Part shown: piece after piece, positions 31,820 to 41,820 of the stretch
How positions within the stretch are numbered: the stretch's first letter is position 1
Layout of the letters: the number at the start of each line of letters is the position of its first letter
NCBI RefSeq assembly: GCF_000969985.1
Contig: NZ_CP009526.1
Coordinates: forward strand, 3,844,001-3,908,000
Reading direction: 5' to 3'
Source: Methanosarcina barkeri str. Wiesmoor
GTDB lineage: Archaea > Halobacteriota > Methanosarcinia > Methanosarcinales > Methanosarcinaceae
DNA: 64,000 nucleotides
The notes under the pieces: model-generated
Database searches by the model: none
What the model saw: the letters and a program-made list of their open reading frames with translations, nothing else
Told to the model about the DNA's origin: nothing
Translations under genes and position numbers: made by a program

Positions 31820-32710
31820 TCAATCCACCCTGAATCTGTATCGTTTTTTAATTGAATCCGCGATCAGGTTAATCAGGAAAGTTATGATGAAAAGTACAGA
31901 CCCGACTGCAAAGAGAGCATGGAAATGGGTACTTCCCTGAGGAACCTCACCCATTTCAAGTGCAATTGTGGCAGTCATTGTCCTTACCGAAGCCAGAAAG
32001 CCTCCTGGAAAAGAAGGAATTACCGCAGTATTTCCAGTTACCATCATAAGGGTCATAGTCTCCCCCATAGCTCTTCCAATACCAAGCATCACACCCGCTG
32101 AGATTCCCGATAGTGCTGCAGGAACTACAACCTTATAGATTGTCTGCCATTTTGTAGCCCCAAGAGCAAGCGAGCCATGTTTTAGAGTGCCGGGAACAGA
32201 ACTTATAGCGTCCTCTGAAATAGTAATAATCGTAGGGAGTGCCATAATTCCCAGCATAATAGAGCCTGTAAGAGCAGTTTGGCCAGTTGGCAGGTTAAAG
32301 CTCTTCTGTATAATTGGAACCAGTACAACAAGCCCGAAGAATCCAAATACAACCGAAGGAATTCCTGCAAGAATTTCAATAAATGGCTTCAGGAAATCTG
32401 CAATCTTTGGGTTAGCAATTTCAGAAATATATATAGCAGCAGCAATTCCCAGAGGCACAGCAAAAAGGATAGCTCCGAGAGTAACAATAAGAGATCCAAA
32501 AAATAGAGGTAATAACCCAAATTGCCTGTTTATGGATGTTGGATACCAGAACTTTCCTGTAAGAAAATCCATAAGAGACGTATCCTTAAAAAGAAGTAAA
32601 CCATCTCTAAACAAAAAAAGACATATAAGGAAGAGAATGACAACCGTAAGGACACTAACTGAAAACAGTGTCCATTCGATTGTTTTTTCCTTATAAATTC
32701 TGCCTAGCAT
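31820..32710 (-). CDS. pstC: Phosphate ABC transporter permease PstC
   Basis: 296 residues, six membrane helices. The family segment MALPTIITISEDAISSVPGTLKHGSLALGATKWQ is the cytoplasmic coupling loop. AAGGGAC lies before the ATG. It follows pstS by 35 bp and overlaps pstA. Confidence 0.95.
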   Translation of the reverse strand: MLGRIYKEKTIEWTLFSVSVLTVVILFLICLFLFRDGLLLFKDTSLMDFLTGKFWYPTSINRQFGLLPLFFGSLIVTLGAILFAVPLGIAAAIYISEIANPKIADFLKPFIEILAGIPSVVFGFFGLVVLVPIIQKSFNLPTGQTALTGSIMLGIMALPTIITISEDAISSVPGTLKHGSLALGATKWQTIYKVVVPAALSGISAGVMLGIGRAMGETMTLMMVTGNTAVIPSFPGGFLASVRTMTATIALEMGEVPQGSTHFHALFAVGSVLFIITFLINLIADSIKKRYRFRVD

Positions 32711-32745
32711 TTTTGTCCCTTAAAAATTTATAGCAGTGGTTTTAC

Positions 32746-33651
32746 TTAGTTTAGTGGGATATATCCAACTGTGCTCACAATGCTCTGCCCTTTTTCGCTC
32801 AACACAAAATCGGTGAATTCCTTTGTTAAGCCAGAGGGGTCCCCATTGGTGTAGAAGTAGAGAGATCTTGAAAGCGGGTATGAGCCATTACGTATAGCTT
32901 CGGCGGTTGGAGTTATGGACCCATTACCATTGTCCAGGCTTAATGCCTTTACACTACTGTCAAGGTATGCAAAACCGATATAGCCTATCGCATTGGTATT
33001 CTGAGATACCTCAGCAACTATGCCTCCCGTAGCAGGCTGAGTAAGGGCATCAGGCCGATATTCGTCACCTTGCAAAACGTCCTTCTGGAAGTCTTTATAA
33101 GTTCCGGAACTGCTATCTCTGGAAATCACAGAAATTTGCGCATCAGCGCCGCCGACTTCCTTCCAGTTGCTGATGCTTCCGTTATAGATACCACGCAGCT
33201 GGTCAAATGTAAGGCTAGAAACAGAATTAGAAGGATTTACAATTACAGTAATGCCATCAGAAGCAATAGTAGTTTTAACAGGATTGATTCCTTTTGCTTC
33301 AGCAGATTTAATTTCGTCATCGGTCATTTCTCTGGATGCCGACGCGATATCTACTTCACCGTCAATGAGAGCAGCAATCCCAACCCCGGACCCCCCTCCG
33401 GTAACTGTTATGCTTTTTTCACTGTTTTCATTCATAAATTCTTCAGCTTCAGCCTGCGCAAGAGGCAGAACCGTATCTGAACCTTTCAAAAAAATACTTT
33501 GAGATTCGCTTGCAGGAGATTCGCCTGCAGAAGTTTCTTTTGCAGAGGAAGGACTTTCATTATTTGTAGTTCCGGTACACCCAATTCCCAGGAACACGAG
33601 CCCAATCATCAATAATATAAGAATTGTATATTTTTTTAACTTATTTGCCAT
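32746..33651 (-). CDS. pstS: Phosphate-binding lipoprotein PstS
   Basis: 301 residues from the ATG at 33651. The frame is open 387 bp further upstream, but MANKLKK... is a proper lipoprotein signal with lipobox GIGC, followed by a Ser/Glu-rich tether. The binding fold is shown by FLKGSDTVLPLAQ, TVTGGGSGVGIAAL, DIASASREM, VISRDSSSGTYKDF and AIGYIGFAYL, segments that hold phosphate in PstS. Anchored outside the membrane, it delivers phosphate to PstCA. First gene of the operon. Confidence 0.94.
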   Translation of the reverse strand: MANKLKKYTILILLMIGLVFLGIGCTGTTNNESPSSAKETSAGESPASESQSIFLKGSDTVLPLAQAEAEEFMNENSEKSITVTGGGSGVGIAALIDGEVDIASASREMTDDEIKSAEAKGINPVKTTIASDGITVIVNPSNSVSSLTFDQLRGIYNGSISNWKEVGGADAQISVISRDSSSGTYKDFQKDVLQGDEYRPDALTQPATGGIVAEVSQNTNAIGYIGFAYLDSSVKALSLDNGNGSITPTAEAIRNGSYPLSRSLYFYTNGDPSGLTKEFTDFVLSEKGQSIVSTVGYIPLN

Positions 33652-34159
33652 GTGTACAGACACTCCAATAAGTAGTAAATTAAATTTGCATTCGTCTAAG
33701 TCGTTTCCAGTATAATGCACAATAAATGAAAAATATATAAAGATTCGCTTCATAGAATATAGAGAAGTACATATGAGTAAAAAATAGCAAAGAAAGTAGT
33801 ATGGTATATATATACTATATAAAATATAGATAAATGGAACAAAGAGAATAGACAAAGAGAGAAATAGCATTAAGAAAAACACACATGAAATTCTTCGAAT
33901 AACAGACACAAAGAAATGAAAGTACTTTTCAAACCACAATACTTTCATGCTAAATAGGTATGAGAGATCAATAGCAGGCAAAAAATTGATTGAAACCTGG
34001 AAACAGAAAGGATTGAAACCTAGTGCTTCGATTTTCAAATAAATACATAATAAGAAAACAATTGCAACTTATAACACAAATATTATTTTAAAGTCAGATA
34101 GCATTCTGTAACGCGGAAAGCACAGTCGGTCGCAGAGTGATTCGATATGGATATTATAC

Positions 34160-34247
34160 AACCACTGAAAACACGAAAAGCACGGAAAACACAGAAGAAC
34201 CACTCCTTTACTACTTATTTCCGTGTCTTCCGTGCATTCAGTGGTTT
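34160..34247. repeat. Inverted repeat, AACCACTGAA...TTCAGTGGTT
   Basis: Arms at 34160-34195 and 34215-34247 share ACCACTGAA, AGCACGGAA and ACGGAA words in opposite orientation around a short centre. Transcribed, it would fold into a long imperfect hairpin. It differs in sequence from both MITE families. Confidence 0.55.
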
Positions 34248-34355
34248 TCAAAAAATTCATTTTTGACATACTTTGGAATCGATGCACTAGAAACAGAAAG
34301 AACAGAGATAAAAGTCCAATTTGTGCATGCATAAAAGTAATCTGAACACTTAAAA

Positions 34356-34607
34356 CTGACTTTCCGCAGATGTTCTCGAAAAAACAACAATTTTCTTGCT
34401 ATCGGTTTTGGAGAATTTCTCAAAAATCTCTCGTTATTATCTCAACTGAAGCTTTGGTAAATCGAGTTGAAAGTTTTCATTGAAGGTAAAAATGCCGAAA
34501 ATTGTAGAACATTTTAAAAATAATTCTTTAAACATCACATGCAATTAGCAGAAAAAACGATAGCAGAAAAAATTATGAAAATTGTACGGACATCTGCGGA
34601 AAGAGAG
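34356..34607. repeat. MITE-like element, family 2, copy 3, with 6-bp target duplication
   Basis: 252 bp. The left end is CTGACTTTCCGCAGATGT, and the right end on the other strand CTCTCTTTCCGCAGATGT. TTAAAA flanks both sides (34350-34355 and 34608-34613). It is longer than the 142 bp copy at 16881; the interiors differ apart from short words, so only the ends define the family. Confidence 0.8.
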
Positions 34608-34631
34608 TTAAAAAATACAGAAACTCAGACA

Positions 34632-34664
34632 GTAAAGTACAGGTAAAGTACAGGTAAAGTACAG
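34632..34664. repeat. Three perfect 11-bp tandem repeats
   Basis: GTAAAGTACAG occurs three times in a row, ending 2 bp before the polB stop codon. Slippage product with no recognised role. Confidence 0.8.
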
Positions 34665-34666
34665 GT

Positions 34667-37465
34667 TCAGAAATCGAAGAGAGAACTCTGAGCTGCATGT
34701 CCATTTTCCTTAAATAGATTCTGTTCCTGAGCCTTTACCTTACTTTCCTTTTCTGAAGAAGGCTTATCCTGTTTCTTTACTTCAGGCTTCTTAGCTTCAA
34801 AATCAAATAGTCCTTTTTGTTTGGAATCAAAGTCGAGTGAAGACATCTTAACCCCAAAAACTTCAAGAATACGTTCCACCGGGGGGAGTATCTGTTTCTT
34901 AATATAGTAATCGACATCTATCGGGATGTTTTTCTCCCTTACATAGTCCGGATCTTCAGCCCGATCAACAAAGAGTCCTTTTCCTGCGGTAATGACAAAA
35001 GGTATTCTTGTTCCTATAGAAGGAACGACACCAGTCCTTTTTTTCAGATTTTCAGCAACCGTAAGGTGAGGCTGCTTGTTCTTATAACTCTCAATTTTCC
35101 TTGTAAGGGTGCGTGTGAGAACAAGGCTTTCGATAATCTCGGAGTCTTTTGCAGGATCGAGATTCCTGACCTTGCTGACTATCTGGCGTACGTATTCCAC
35201 AGCCTGGTCAACATCACCTTTTATAAGCACAAGCTCAAGCACCCTATTGAGAGTTACCGAAGTTAATTCACACCAGTCTCTTCGGACGGTTTCCATGCCT
35301 TTAACCTTAATCTTATCTTCCCAACCTGAATTTTTTGGCTCAAAAAACCAGAGAGCATAGCGTTTTTTTGCGATAAGAAGGGCACGCTTAGCAATAGATT
35401 CGAATTCAAGTTCCATCGGGTCAGGCAAAGACACAGAAACGATATTTGCAAGCCTGTTACCTATAAGGCTAACCTCCTCAAGAGAGAGGTCTCCTCTAGA
35501 TTTACAGTGGACAAAGACACTGTCAGTATCTCCGTAGGCAACCGACAGTTCAACTACCCTATCCTGGGGAGAGAGTTCTCCTGCTTCATCAAGGAGCAGA
35601 GCTGTTTTATTCCTGAGAATTATTTTACCTATAGTGTTGTTGATAATTTCCCGCGTATTGAGGATGTTGCTTCTTCCAAAGCTGGTTACAGCGTTTGCAA
35701 GAGTCAGGCTGTAGAGCCTTGCCCTGGCATATCCGGAATAACCATAAAAGCTGTTTAACAGGATTTTCAGGGCGAGTTGAGTAGCATCAAGTACCCTATA
35801 CTCATTTTCATTAGAAGTCCCTCTCATCCTTTTCTTTGTCTGTGTCCTCTTGTTAAGCAAATCTTCAAGGATCGAAGGCACGATTCCCTTGAAAACCTCG
35901 GAAGGCACGAACTCTCCTCCGGATGGAGGCCTGATAGTCACCCCATCAGACTTATCACCCGTAACTACTGTAGTGTAACACAGGTTATGTGCCATCATTA
36001 TAGTTGGGTAAAGAGACTTGTAGTCAAGAATAAGCACATTTTCCAGAAGGCCCTTCTTAGGTTCCAGGACTTCCCCACCCTTGAGGTCGGAACTCATTGC
36101 ATATCTCTCGGCCGAAACTCCATCATCAGGCTTTGGAAGTAGAACTCTGTCGCGTAGCCCAAATTCTTTGAGAAGAAGAGTTTCAACCATCGAAGTCTGG
36201 CCTCCATCAACAACTTCCTGAAGCAGGCTTCCGCTTACCTGGGCAAGGGCCACATATTTGTCAAGGAGTCTCAAATTAAGGATAAGTTCCAGGGCAAGCT
36301 CTGCATCCCTGCGTGAATAGTCAACGAATTTTTTGAATTTTTCCCCTGTATCGAGCCAGTACTCTTCCATTTCAAGAGGGGGAACATCCAGTTTTTCACG
36401 GCTCAGGAGTTCCTTTGAAACCGCTCGCAGGGTGTACTGCTTCAGACTGAAAGCTCTTCTTACCAGAGGAAGCGCATCCACAACCACCCGGCCCTTCATT
36501 TCAGTGCGAGTAATAAGCCCGAATTTTCTGTAACCTATTTTGCTGCCGTCCCGGCCGACAACAGGGTTTATTGAGTTCCCTTCTGAAACCAGAGTTTTTA
36601 CTCTATCCGTTATATAAGGAATATCGAAATCCTGGTGATTATATCCAATTACAATGTCAGGGTCATAATCGCAGAAGATCTCGAAAAACTTATTTAACAT
36701 TTCGGTCTCGTCCGTGTAAGACCAAACATCGGAATTCAGATTTTCCACAGGTTTTGCCAGAAGTACGAGGGTTTTATGTCCTTTATACTCAGGCTCGAAA
36801 GAAAAGCTAATCATGATTATAGGCGAAACCTCAGGAGAAGGCATTCCTCCATCAAGAGGCAGGCATTCAATATCAAAAGCCAGATACTTCAGGGGGGCGA
36901 GAGTAAGATTTTCAACTTTATTTAACCCGGATGCAAGGATTGAAGCATCACATGTAAACTTCCCACAGCGAGAACTGCCTGAACCATTTGTACGGAGATA
37001 TTTTGCAGGGTCAACGGCTTCCCCTTCTGCAGATACCCAGACCATACCTCCGAGATCTTTATCAATTAAAAAACGATTTCTAAAGAGAATATCAGTCTCA
37101 TAGACTTCCCATTTGCCTTCAGCCTTCAGTACTTCCTGGAGCTTTAGAATCTCGTCCCTGATTTCGGGCACCTCTCTGGGCAGGTGGGTAGTAACCCTGA
37201 GCATCTTTATTTTTGTTTTCTGATACCCAATAGGCTCGAATTTTTCAACAATTTCTACTTTTTTAACTTGCGTGAAAGTCTCTTCGATAAGCCTGGCTAC
37301 GGCATTAAGGTCTCCAGAGGCCTTGAGATAAAAATAAGGTTCAAAATCGGGAACAAAACAGCAAACGCTCTTCCCGTCCACTCCCCTGCCAAAGAGACGG
37401 ATTACGGGGCTGCTGTCATTAATGACTTCATAGTCTGCATCCAAGATCTGGAAATCCATAGGCAT
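34667..37465 (-). CDS. polB: Family B DNA polymerase with two C-terminal PIP boxes
   Basis: 932 residues. The 3'-5' exonuclease motif I is FDIECLPLDGG (~197), motif II GYNHQDFDIPY, motif III YSRRDAELAL. The polymerase has motif A DYKSLYPTIM, motif B LKILLNSFYGYSG and motif C YGDTDSVF; KKRYALW follows. It is the archaeal replicative or repair PolB. The tail after the thumb is Lys/Glu-rich and has two PCNA-binding boxes, QKGLFDF (883-889) and QSSLFDF (926-932, the very end). Start ATG 37465, or 37459 two codons on; no clear ribosome site. Confidence 0.95.
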   Translation of the reverse strand: MPMDFQILDADYEVINDSSPVIRLFGRGVDGKSVCCFVPDFEPYFYLKASGDLNAVARLIEETFTQVKKVEIVEKFEPIGYQKTKIKMLRVTTHLPREVPEIRDEILKLQEVLKAEGKWEVYETDILFRNRFLIDKDLGGMVWVSAEGEAVDPAKYLRTNGSGSSRCGKFTCDASILASGLNKVENLTLAPLKYLAFDIECLPLDGGMPSPEVSPIIMISFSFEPEYKGHKTLVLLAKPVENLNSDVWSYTDETEMLNKFFEIFCDYDPDIVIGYNHQDFDIPYITDRVKTLVSEGNSINPVVGRDGSKIGYRKFGLITRTEMKGRVVVDALPLVRRAFSLKQYTLRAVSKELLSREKLDVPPLEMEEYWLDTGEKFKKFVDYSRRDAELALELILNLRLLDKYVALAQVSGSLLQEVVDGGQTSMVETLLLKEFGLRDRVLLPKPDDGVSAERYAMSSDLKGGEVLEPKKGLLENVLILDYKSLYPTIMMAHNLCYTTVVTGDKSDGVTIRPPSGGEFVPSEVFKGIVPSILEDLLNKRTQTKKRMRGTSNENEYRVLDATQLALKILLNSFYGYSGYARARLYSLTLANAVTSFGRSNILNTREIINNTIGKIILRNKTALLLDEAGELSPQDRVVELSVAYGDTDSVFVHCKSRGDLSLEEVSLIGNRLANIVSVSLPDPMELEFESIAKRALLIAKKRYALWFFEPKNSGWEDKIKVKGMETVRRDWCELTSVTLNRVLELVLIKGDVDQAVEYVRQIVSKVRNLDPAKDSEIIESLVLTRTLTRKIESYKNKQPHLTVAENLKKRTGVVPSIGTRIPFVITAGKGLFVDRAEDPDYVREKNIPIDVDYYIKKQILPPVERILEVFGVKMSSLDFDSKQKGLFDFEAKKPEVKKQDKPSSEKESKVKAQEQNLFKENGHAAQSSLFDF

Positions 37466-37599
37466 GGTTACGTTTTTAGATAGACATATATCTTTTGTTG
37501 TACTTTTGAAAAAACAGGGTTTTATTTTCGAGAAAGCTGTAAAATTTAATATGAAAAATAGAAGACATTCAAGCTAAAAGTTTCAAGAAAGGAAAATCT

Positions 37600-39666
37600 T
37601 CAACTTGAAAAGCTTCCAGAAGAAACCGAAAATTCAAAAGGAGCTGAAGATCGAACAGCTTCAACTATTGAATCTGCCTTCAGGTCCTCAAGTGCGAGAT
37701 ATTTGGCTCCAAGCGCACTGGAAATTTCCTGAGCAAGCCCGAATTTAATAATACTGCTTTCCGTATCAATAACTGCCGATTGTATGCATTCTTTTCTGAA
37801 CATGGAAGCTATTGTTTTTGTCTCCTGGAGAGGAGGTTCACCATTCATACTGACATTTGCCCTCCCATCAGAGATCAGAACCATAAACGGACAGGTATCA
37901 GGATCGCGTCGGAGTTCTGCATGTATGGTTTCATAACCTTTCATCAGCCCATGGGAAAGGGGAGTCTTTCCTCCGGTTGGCAGTTCCTCCAGATATTTTT
38001 GTGCCATTTCCACACTGGAAGTTGGCGGCAGCAACAGCTCTGCTCCTGTCCCCTTAAAAGCAATAAGCCCCACCTTATCACGTTTCTGGTAAGCGTCCAT
38101 CAACATTGAAAGCACTGCACCTTTAGAAGCTACCATCCGCTGCTGAGCTCCCATAGAACCGCTGGCATCCACAACAAAGAGTACAAGGTTGCCTATCTTT
38201 TTCTCACGGACTTTTTGCCTGAAATCCAAGTCATGAATTACTATGGAATTTCCGTTTTTTTCCCTTACAAGCTGGTAGGGTGCAGCTGCCCTCAGGGTAG
38301 CATCAAAAGCAATATCCGTTGTTTTCTCTTCTGGGATTTTACTCTTAATATACCTGCCCTGTGTAGATTTCGTCAGAGTTTTGCTGCGCCGACCTGACCC
38401 ATTTCGGTTTTCTCTGCGAAAATCGGGAGAAAACTGCTTTATCTGGTAACCTTCTCCTGTTGCAAAAATAGTTTCTGAGGAAGCATCCGGCTGTTCCCCG
38501 GTGCTATCCTGTGGGTCATCTGAATTCTGCTCTTCAGGATGAGCCTGCGCTTTTCCTGACTGCTCGTTATGCTCTTTTTTTTGCTGTTCATTTTTATTTT
38601 TTTCTTTTTCCTTTTCTTTTTCCTTTTTCTTTTCCCTTTGTTTCTCCATACTCTCGTTGAGTTTATCCTGCTTATCAGAATAATTATCAAACGGTTTTCT
38701 TCGCATACGGTGAGGAAGGACTAATTCTGCAGCTTCTTTTACATCCTCTTCAAGAACCTCAGTCCTGCCGTTGAAAGCTGCAAGCGTGATTGAGGTTTTC
38801 ATCATTGTGATGTCTGCCCTGTGCCCATCGACTCCCATATCAACACAGATCTGGCTGATCAATTCAAGCATGCTGTCTGAGATCTTTACTTCAGGAAGTA
38901 ATTTCTGCGCCAGAAGAATCTGTTCACAAAGCTCGGACTCTGCAGCCTGCCAGTTTGCTGCAAAAGCTTCAGGATCGGTTTCATAGCTGAGCCTGTATTT
39001 GATAAGTTCCACTCTTCTGGCTACATCCATGATTCCCTTTATATCCACACATAAACCGAACCGGTCAAGTAACTGGGGTCGAAGTTCTCCTTCTTCAGGG
39101 TTCATGGTGCCTACAAGCACAAAATTCGCAGGGTGGGAGAAGGAAATTCCTTCTCTTTCAACAGTATTTACTCCCATTGCTGCTGAGTCGAGGAGTACAT
39201 CTACAAGATGATCATCCAGAAGATTAATCTCATCCACATACAGGATACCCCTGTGAGCATGAGCAAGTACACCAGGTTCAAAGCGTTTTTCTCCTTTCTT
39301 GATAGCATGTTCGATATCAAGAGTTCCTACAACGCGGTCTTCGGTGGCACTTACAGGCAGGTCCACAACCTTCATTTTTATAGAAGAACTCTTAAGAGCC
39401 CCAGCTTTTACCTTTTCCAGGCATTCTTCACACATTGCATTTACATCATTAGGATCGCAGCGGTATTTACAGCCTTCAACTACCTGTATTTCAGGCAGAA
39501 GATTGGCAAGGGCCCGGACAGCTGTTGATTTGGCAGTACCTTTTTCACCCCTGATCAGAACTCCTCCAACTTTTGGATTTATAGCGTTCAGGATCAGAGC
39601 TTTCTTCATTTTCTCCTGCCCTACTATTGCAGTAAAAGGGTAAACAATAATGTTATGGTTTTTCAT
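37600..39666 (-). CDS. Fused BchI/BchD-type chelatase ATPase and VWA subunit
   Basis: 688 residues. Residues ~8-330 form a Mg-chelatase-type AAA+ domain (Walker [10 protein letters not shown] at 40-48, [12 protein letters not shown] Walker [10 protein letters not shown] sensor), then a Lys/Glu/Gln-rich linker (~335-390), and a C-terminal von Willebrand A domain with MIDAS motif DASGSMG (~498). It combines ChlI/BchI and ChlD/BchD (CobS/CobT-like) activities, the ATP-driven partner of a CobN/ChlH subunit. It lies 22 bp after the S-layer-domain gene, with GAGGT upstream. The likely partners are CobN at 45719 or the exported form at 1-2319. The metal is not shown by sequence. Confidence 0.88.
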   Translation of the reverse strand: MKNHNIIVYPFTAIVGQEKMKKALILNAINPKVGGVLIRGEKGTAKSTAVRALANLLPEIQVVEGCKYRCDPNDVNAMCEECLEKVKAGALKSSSIKMKVVDLPVSATEDRVVGTLDIEHAIKKGEKRFEPGVLAHAHRGILYVDEINLLDDHLVDVLLDSAAMGVNTVEREGISFSHPANFVLVGTMNPEEGELRPQLLDRFGLCVDIKGIMDVARRVELIKYRLSYETDPEAFAANWQAAESELCEQILLAQKLLPEVKISDSMLELISQICVDMGVDGHRADITMMKTSITLAAFNGRTEVLEEDVKEAAELVLPHRMRRKPFDNYSDKQDKLNESMEKQREKKKEKEKEKEKNKNEQQKKEHNEQSGKAQAHPEEQNSDDPQDSTGEQPDASSETIFATGEGYQIKQFSPDFRRENRNGSGRRSKTLTKSTQGRYIKSKIPEEKTTDIAFDATLRAAAPYQLVREKNGNSIVIHDLDFRQKVREKKIGNLVLFVVDASGSMGAQQRMVASKGAVLSMLMDAYQKRDKVGLIAFKGTGAELLLPPTSSVEMAQKYLEELPTGGKTPLSHGLMKGYETIHAELRRDPDTCPFMVLISDGRANVSMNGEPPLQETKTIASMFRKECIQSAVIDTESSIIKFGLAQEISSALGAKYLALEDLKADSIVEAVRSSAPFEFSVSSGSFSS

Positions 39667-39687
39667 GGTTTAACCTCAATATATCTT

Positions 39688-41448
39688 TTAGTTTCCGAGA
39701 AGGTATTCTTCAACACTCATCGTCGGGATCGCCCACCGATTGACTGTAGGAAGAACAGAATCCACCTTTTCCACCTTATTCATGAAGGGAAAAAAGGTGA
39801 CATTGAGATTTCCTCCTGTCTTCTTTTCAAAAGACCCAAGGTGGATTTCTTCTGTAACCTCAAGGTCCGAACCAAAATTAAGAGCATTTTCATTTTCAAG
39901 CCGGATTTTAGGGGAAGTTTCAACAACAGTAAGTGCCCCGAACGTATCCCCTACCTTTATTTCAAGAGGGCTTTCGGAAAAGTGTAGAGGATATTTTAGA
40001 CTTACACCAGAACTTCCGTTTCCTTCCAGGACATTATTCACATATATGGAAAAGAGGGGGACGTCAATACCATTTATTGTCTTATTGTACAGGAAAGTAT
40101 GTGTACCCAGGTCAGCTGACTTCCCTGGAGATATTATGCTTGAGTAAACAGCAGCATTATTTCTCAAAATCGTCAGGTGAACTTTATCCCACTCTATATC
40201 ATCTACTCTCAGGATGTATCCTTCCCCAAGAGCCCATTCGTCATCGGAATAGAGACATCTGCTATTGTCATCATCCATAAGGACATTTACAATTCCCTGA
40301 TCGTCTCCAAGATATGCATATTTCTCACCATCCCATCCAAGCACAGAATATCCGCCATCAAAAGCGTTTTCTCCATAATTCCCCATCTCCGGGTTTTTGT
40401 ATGTAACCTTGACAGGCGAGGATTCATAAACCAGACCTCCTTTCGGAATCCAGCCGTCTTCAGCATTAAGATTAAGTTCAAATCTTTCTGTACTGAAATT
40501 ATTTTCAAGATCATAATAGAGCATACCAAAAGAATCAGCTGTCCAGATGCAGGAGTCTGGAGAAGAATCCGAACGATTTACAGTTAAAGAGGTGCCTTTT
40601 ATCTTATAGGACTTGATAACATCTTTAGTCATATTGTAAGAGCATGCCCTGTATACATTATCAGCCATTCTGAAATCGATCAAATCTTTAAGGATTGTGA
40701 CATAATCTCCAGGCTGCATCCTTATAGGCACTCTGTTTTTCAATTCGATCTTTTTATCTGTAGCTTCAGTGACCTCGAAATTACCGTACTGGTCCCCAAC
40801 GTTAATCTCAATAGGTTCAGTCGAATACTGGCTTACACTTGAGAGACTCACAATTGGATCCTTACTGTCAAGAACCCGGCTAAGAGTTCCTTCCAGAATT
40901 GTATATTTAGTGCCGTTTATTGTAGCATTGAATTTGAACTTTGAACCTTCTTCAAGAGATTCCGTAGTAACTGGGACGGAATTTTTCTGAAGTTCAAGGA
41001 GAGCAGAATCGTTGTTTACCCCCTGAAGCACCAGTTTGTAGCCATTTCCTAGATCATAATCATTCCCCCTTTGAAGATCACGACTTCCATAGCTAACCAG
41101 GTTCTCAGTGATTAACCCATCTTCAAAGACTTTGTATTTTTTCCCAAAGAAAGCCGTTGAACCATAACTGATTTTTGAGGTATAAGTTGCATTACCCGTA
41201 TCAATAAGCCCATCTTCAGAGAAATTAAGCTCCAGCGACTCATAGTATGTACCAGTAGAAGTTGAATAATAAAATCCAGGGCAATTTTCCCCATTAAGAA
41301 TTGTATGTTCTCCGGCTGAAATATTTACAATAGGGCCTCGTTGTTCAATAGCACCTTCCACAGGAGTAATAGCAATTAAAATCAAGGAGATAAGAAAAAT
41401 AATATAAAAATTGATAAAAATTCTGGTTTTTTTGTCACCATTAATCAT
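39688..41448 (-). CDS. Exported protein with two S-layer duplication domains
   Basis: 586 residues from the ATG at 41448; the frame runs on to a TTG at 41481. Signal peptide: basic start (GDKKTR), hydrophobic IIFLISLILIAITP, cleavage near VEGA. Two Methanosarcina-type S-layer duplication domains follow (~25-300 and ~310-545); paired segments are GNGYKLVLQGV/GEGYILRVDDI and EPIEINVGDQYGNFEV/SPLEIKVGDTFGALTV. There is no PGF tail or C-terminal membrane helix, so it may be held by S-layer contacts or a partner. It is first of an operon with the chelatase ATPase, hence probably the surface part of the same system. No ribosome site; perhaps leaderless. Confidence 0.85.
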   Translation of the reverse strand: MINGDKKTRIFINFYIIFLISLILIAITPVEGAIEQRGPIVNISAGEHTILNGENCPGFYYSTSTGTYYESLELNFSEDGLIDTGNATYTSKISYGSTAFFGKKYKVFEDGLITENLVSYGSRDLQRGNDYDLGNGYKLVLQGVNNDSALLELQKNSVPVTTESLEEGSKFKFNATINGTKYTILEGTLSRVLDSKDPIVSLSSVSQYSTEPIEINVGDQYGNFEVTEATDKKIELKNRVPIRMQPGDYVTILKDLIDFRMADNVYRACSYNMTKDVIKSYKIKGTSLTVNRSDSSPDSCIWTADSFGMLYYDLENNFSTERFELNLNAEDGWIPKGGLVYESSPVKVTYKNPEMGNYGENAFDGGYSVLGWDGEKYAYLGDDQGIVNVLMDDDNSRCLYSDDEWALGEGYILRVDDIEWDKVHLTILRNNAAVYSSIISPGKSADLGTHTFLYNKTINGIDVPLFSIYVNNVLEGNGSSGVSLKYPLHFSESPLEIKVGDTFGALTVVETSPKIRLENENALNFGSDLEVTEEIHLGSFEKKTGGNLNVTFFPFMNKVEKVDSVLPTVNRWAIPTMSVEEYLLGN

Positions 41449-41820
41449 AAATGTGAAAAATATGGTAGCAATATATATCAATTTCGTTTTTTAATTATGA
41501 GATGTAATTTACATATTATAAAAGAATCTTTGATGTTGGAAGAGAATATGATGCAAATAAGATTTATTTTGGAGAGTAGGCATCAAGACAACAATTAATA
41601 TTTGGCCTTATTGATAGTGAAATATAGGAAAGCACATTAAAAATAAAAAAGAACATTAAAAATAAACTAATTGTCGAATAGAGAATTGACATAGTAACTT
41701 AGAATTACAGGAAAATTTGATTGGAAAAAATAGTCATAATTTTTATTTTATTATTACTATATGAGATGATTTAAGAATATTTTCGAAATATTTATTAATC
41801 ACTTTCTATAAGGGTCAATT
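41449..41820. promoter_or_regulatory. Divergent promoter region of the chelatase/ECF locus, with palindrome
   Basis: 372 bp shared by two divergent operons. A palindrome AATATTT-TCG-AAATATT (41776-41792) lies 28 bp before the plus-strand ATG, where it could cover the initiation site and act as an operator. ATTATAAAAG around 41516-41525 may be promoter sequence. A common regulator for both operons is an inference. Confidence 0.35.

Larger units (their letters stand above)
33652..34666. other. 1 kb intergenic region with promoter, inverted repeat, MITE and tandem repeat
   Basis: Between pstS (minus) and polB (minus, 3' end). A very AT-rich TATATATATACTATATAAAA stretch near 33806-33826 may carry the pst promoter. 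It is followed rightward by an 88-bp inverted repeat (34160-34247), a 252 bp family-2 MITE (34356-34607) and an 11-bp triple repeat (34632-34664) at the end of polB. No gene is seen. Confidence 0.5.

Noticed and set aside
33652-34038. N-terminal extension of PstS of 129 residues
   Set aside because: The extension precedes a complete lipoprotein signal peptide and has AT-driven composition.
41449-41820. Cobalamin riboswitch before the chelatase operon
   Set aside because: No B12-box-like sequence or suitable stem set is visible; only a short palindrome.
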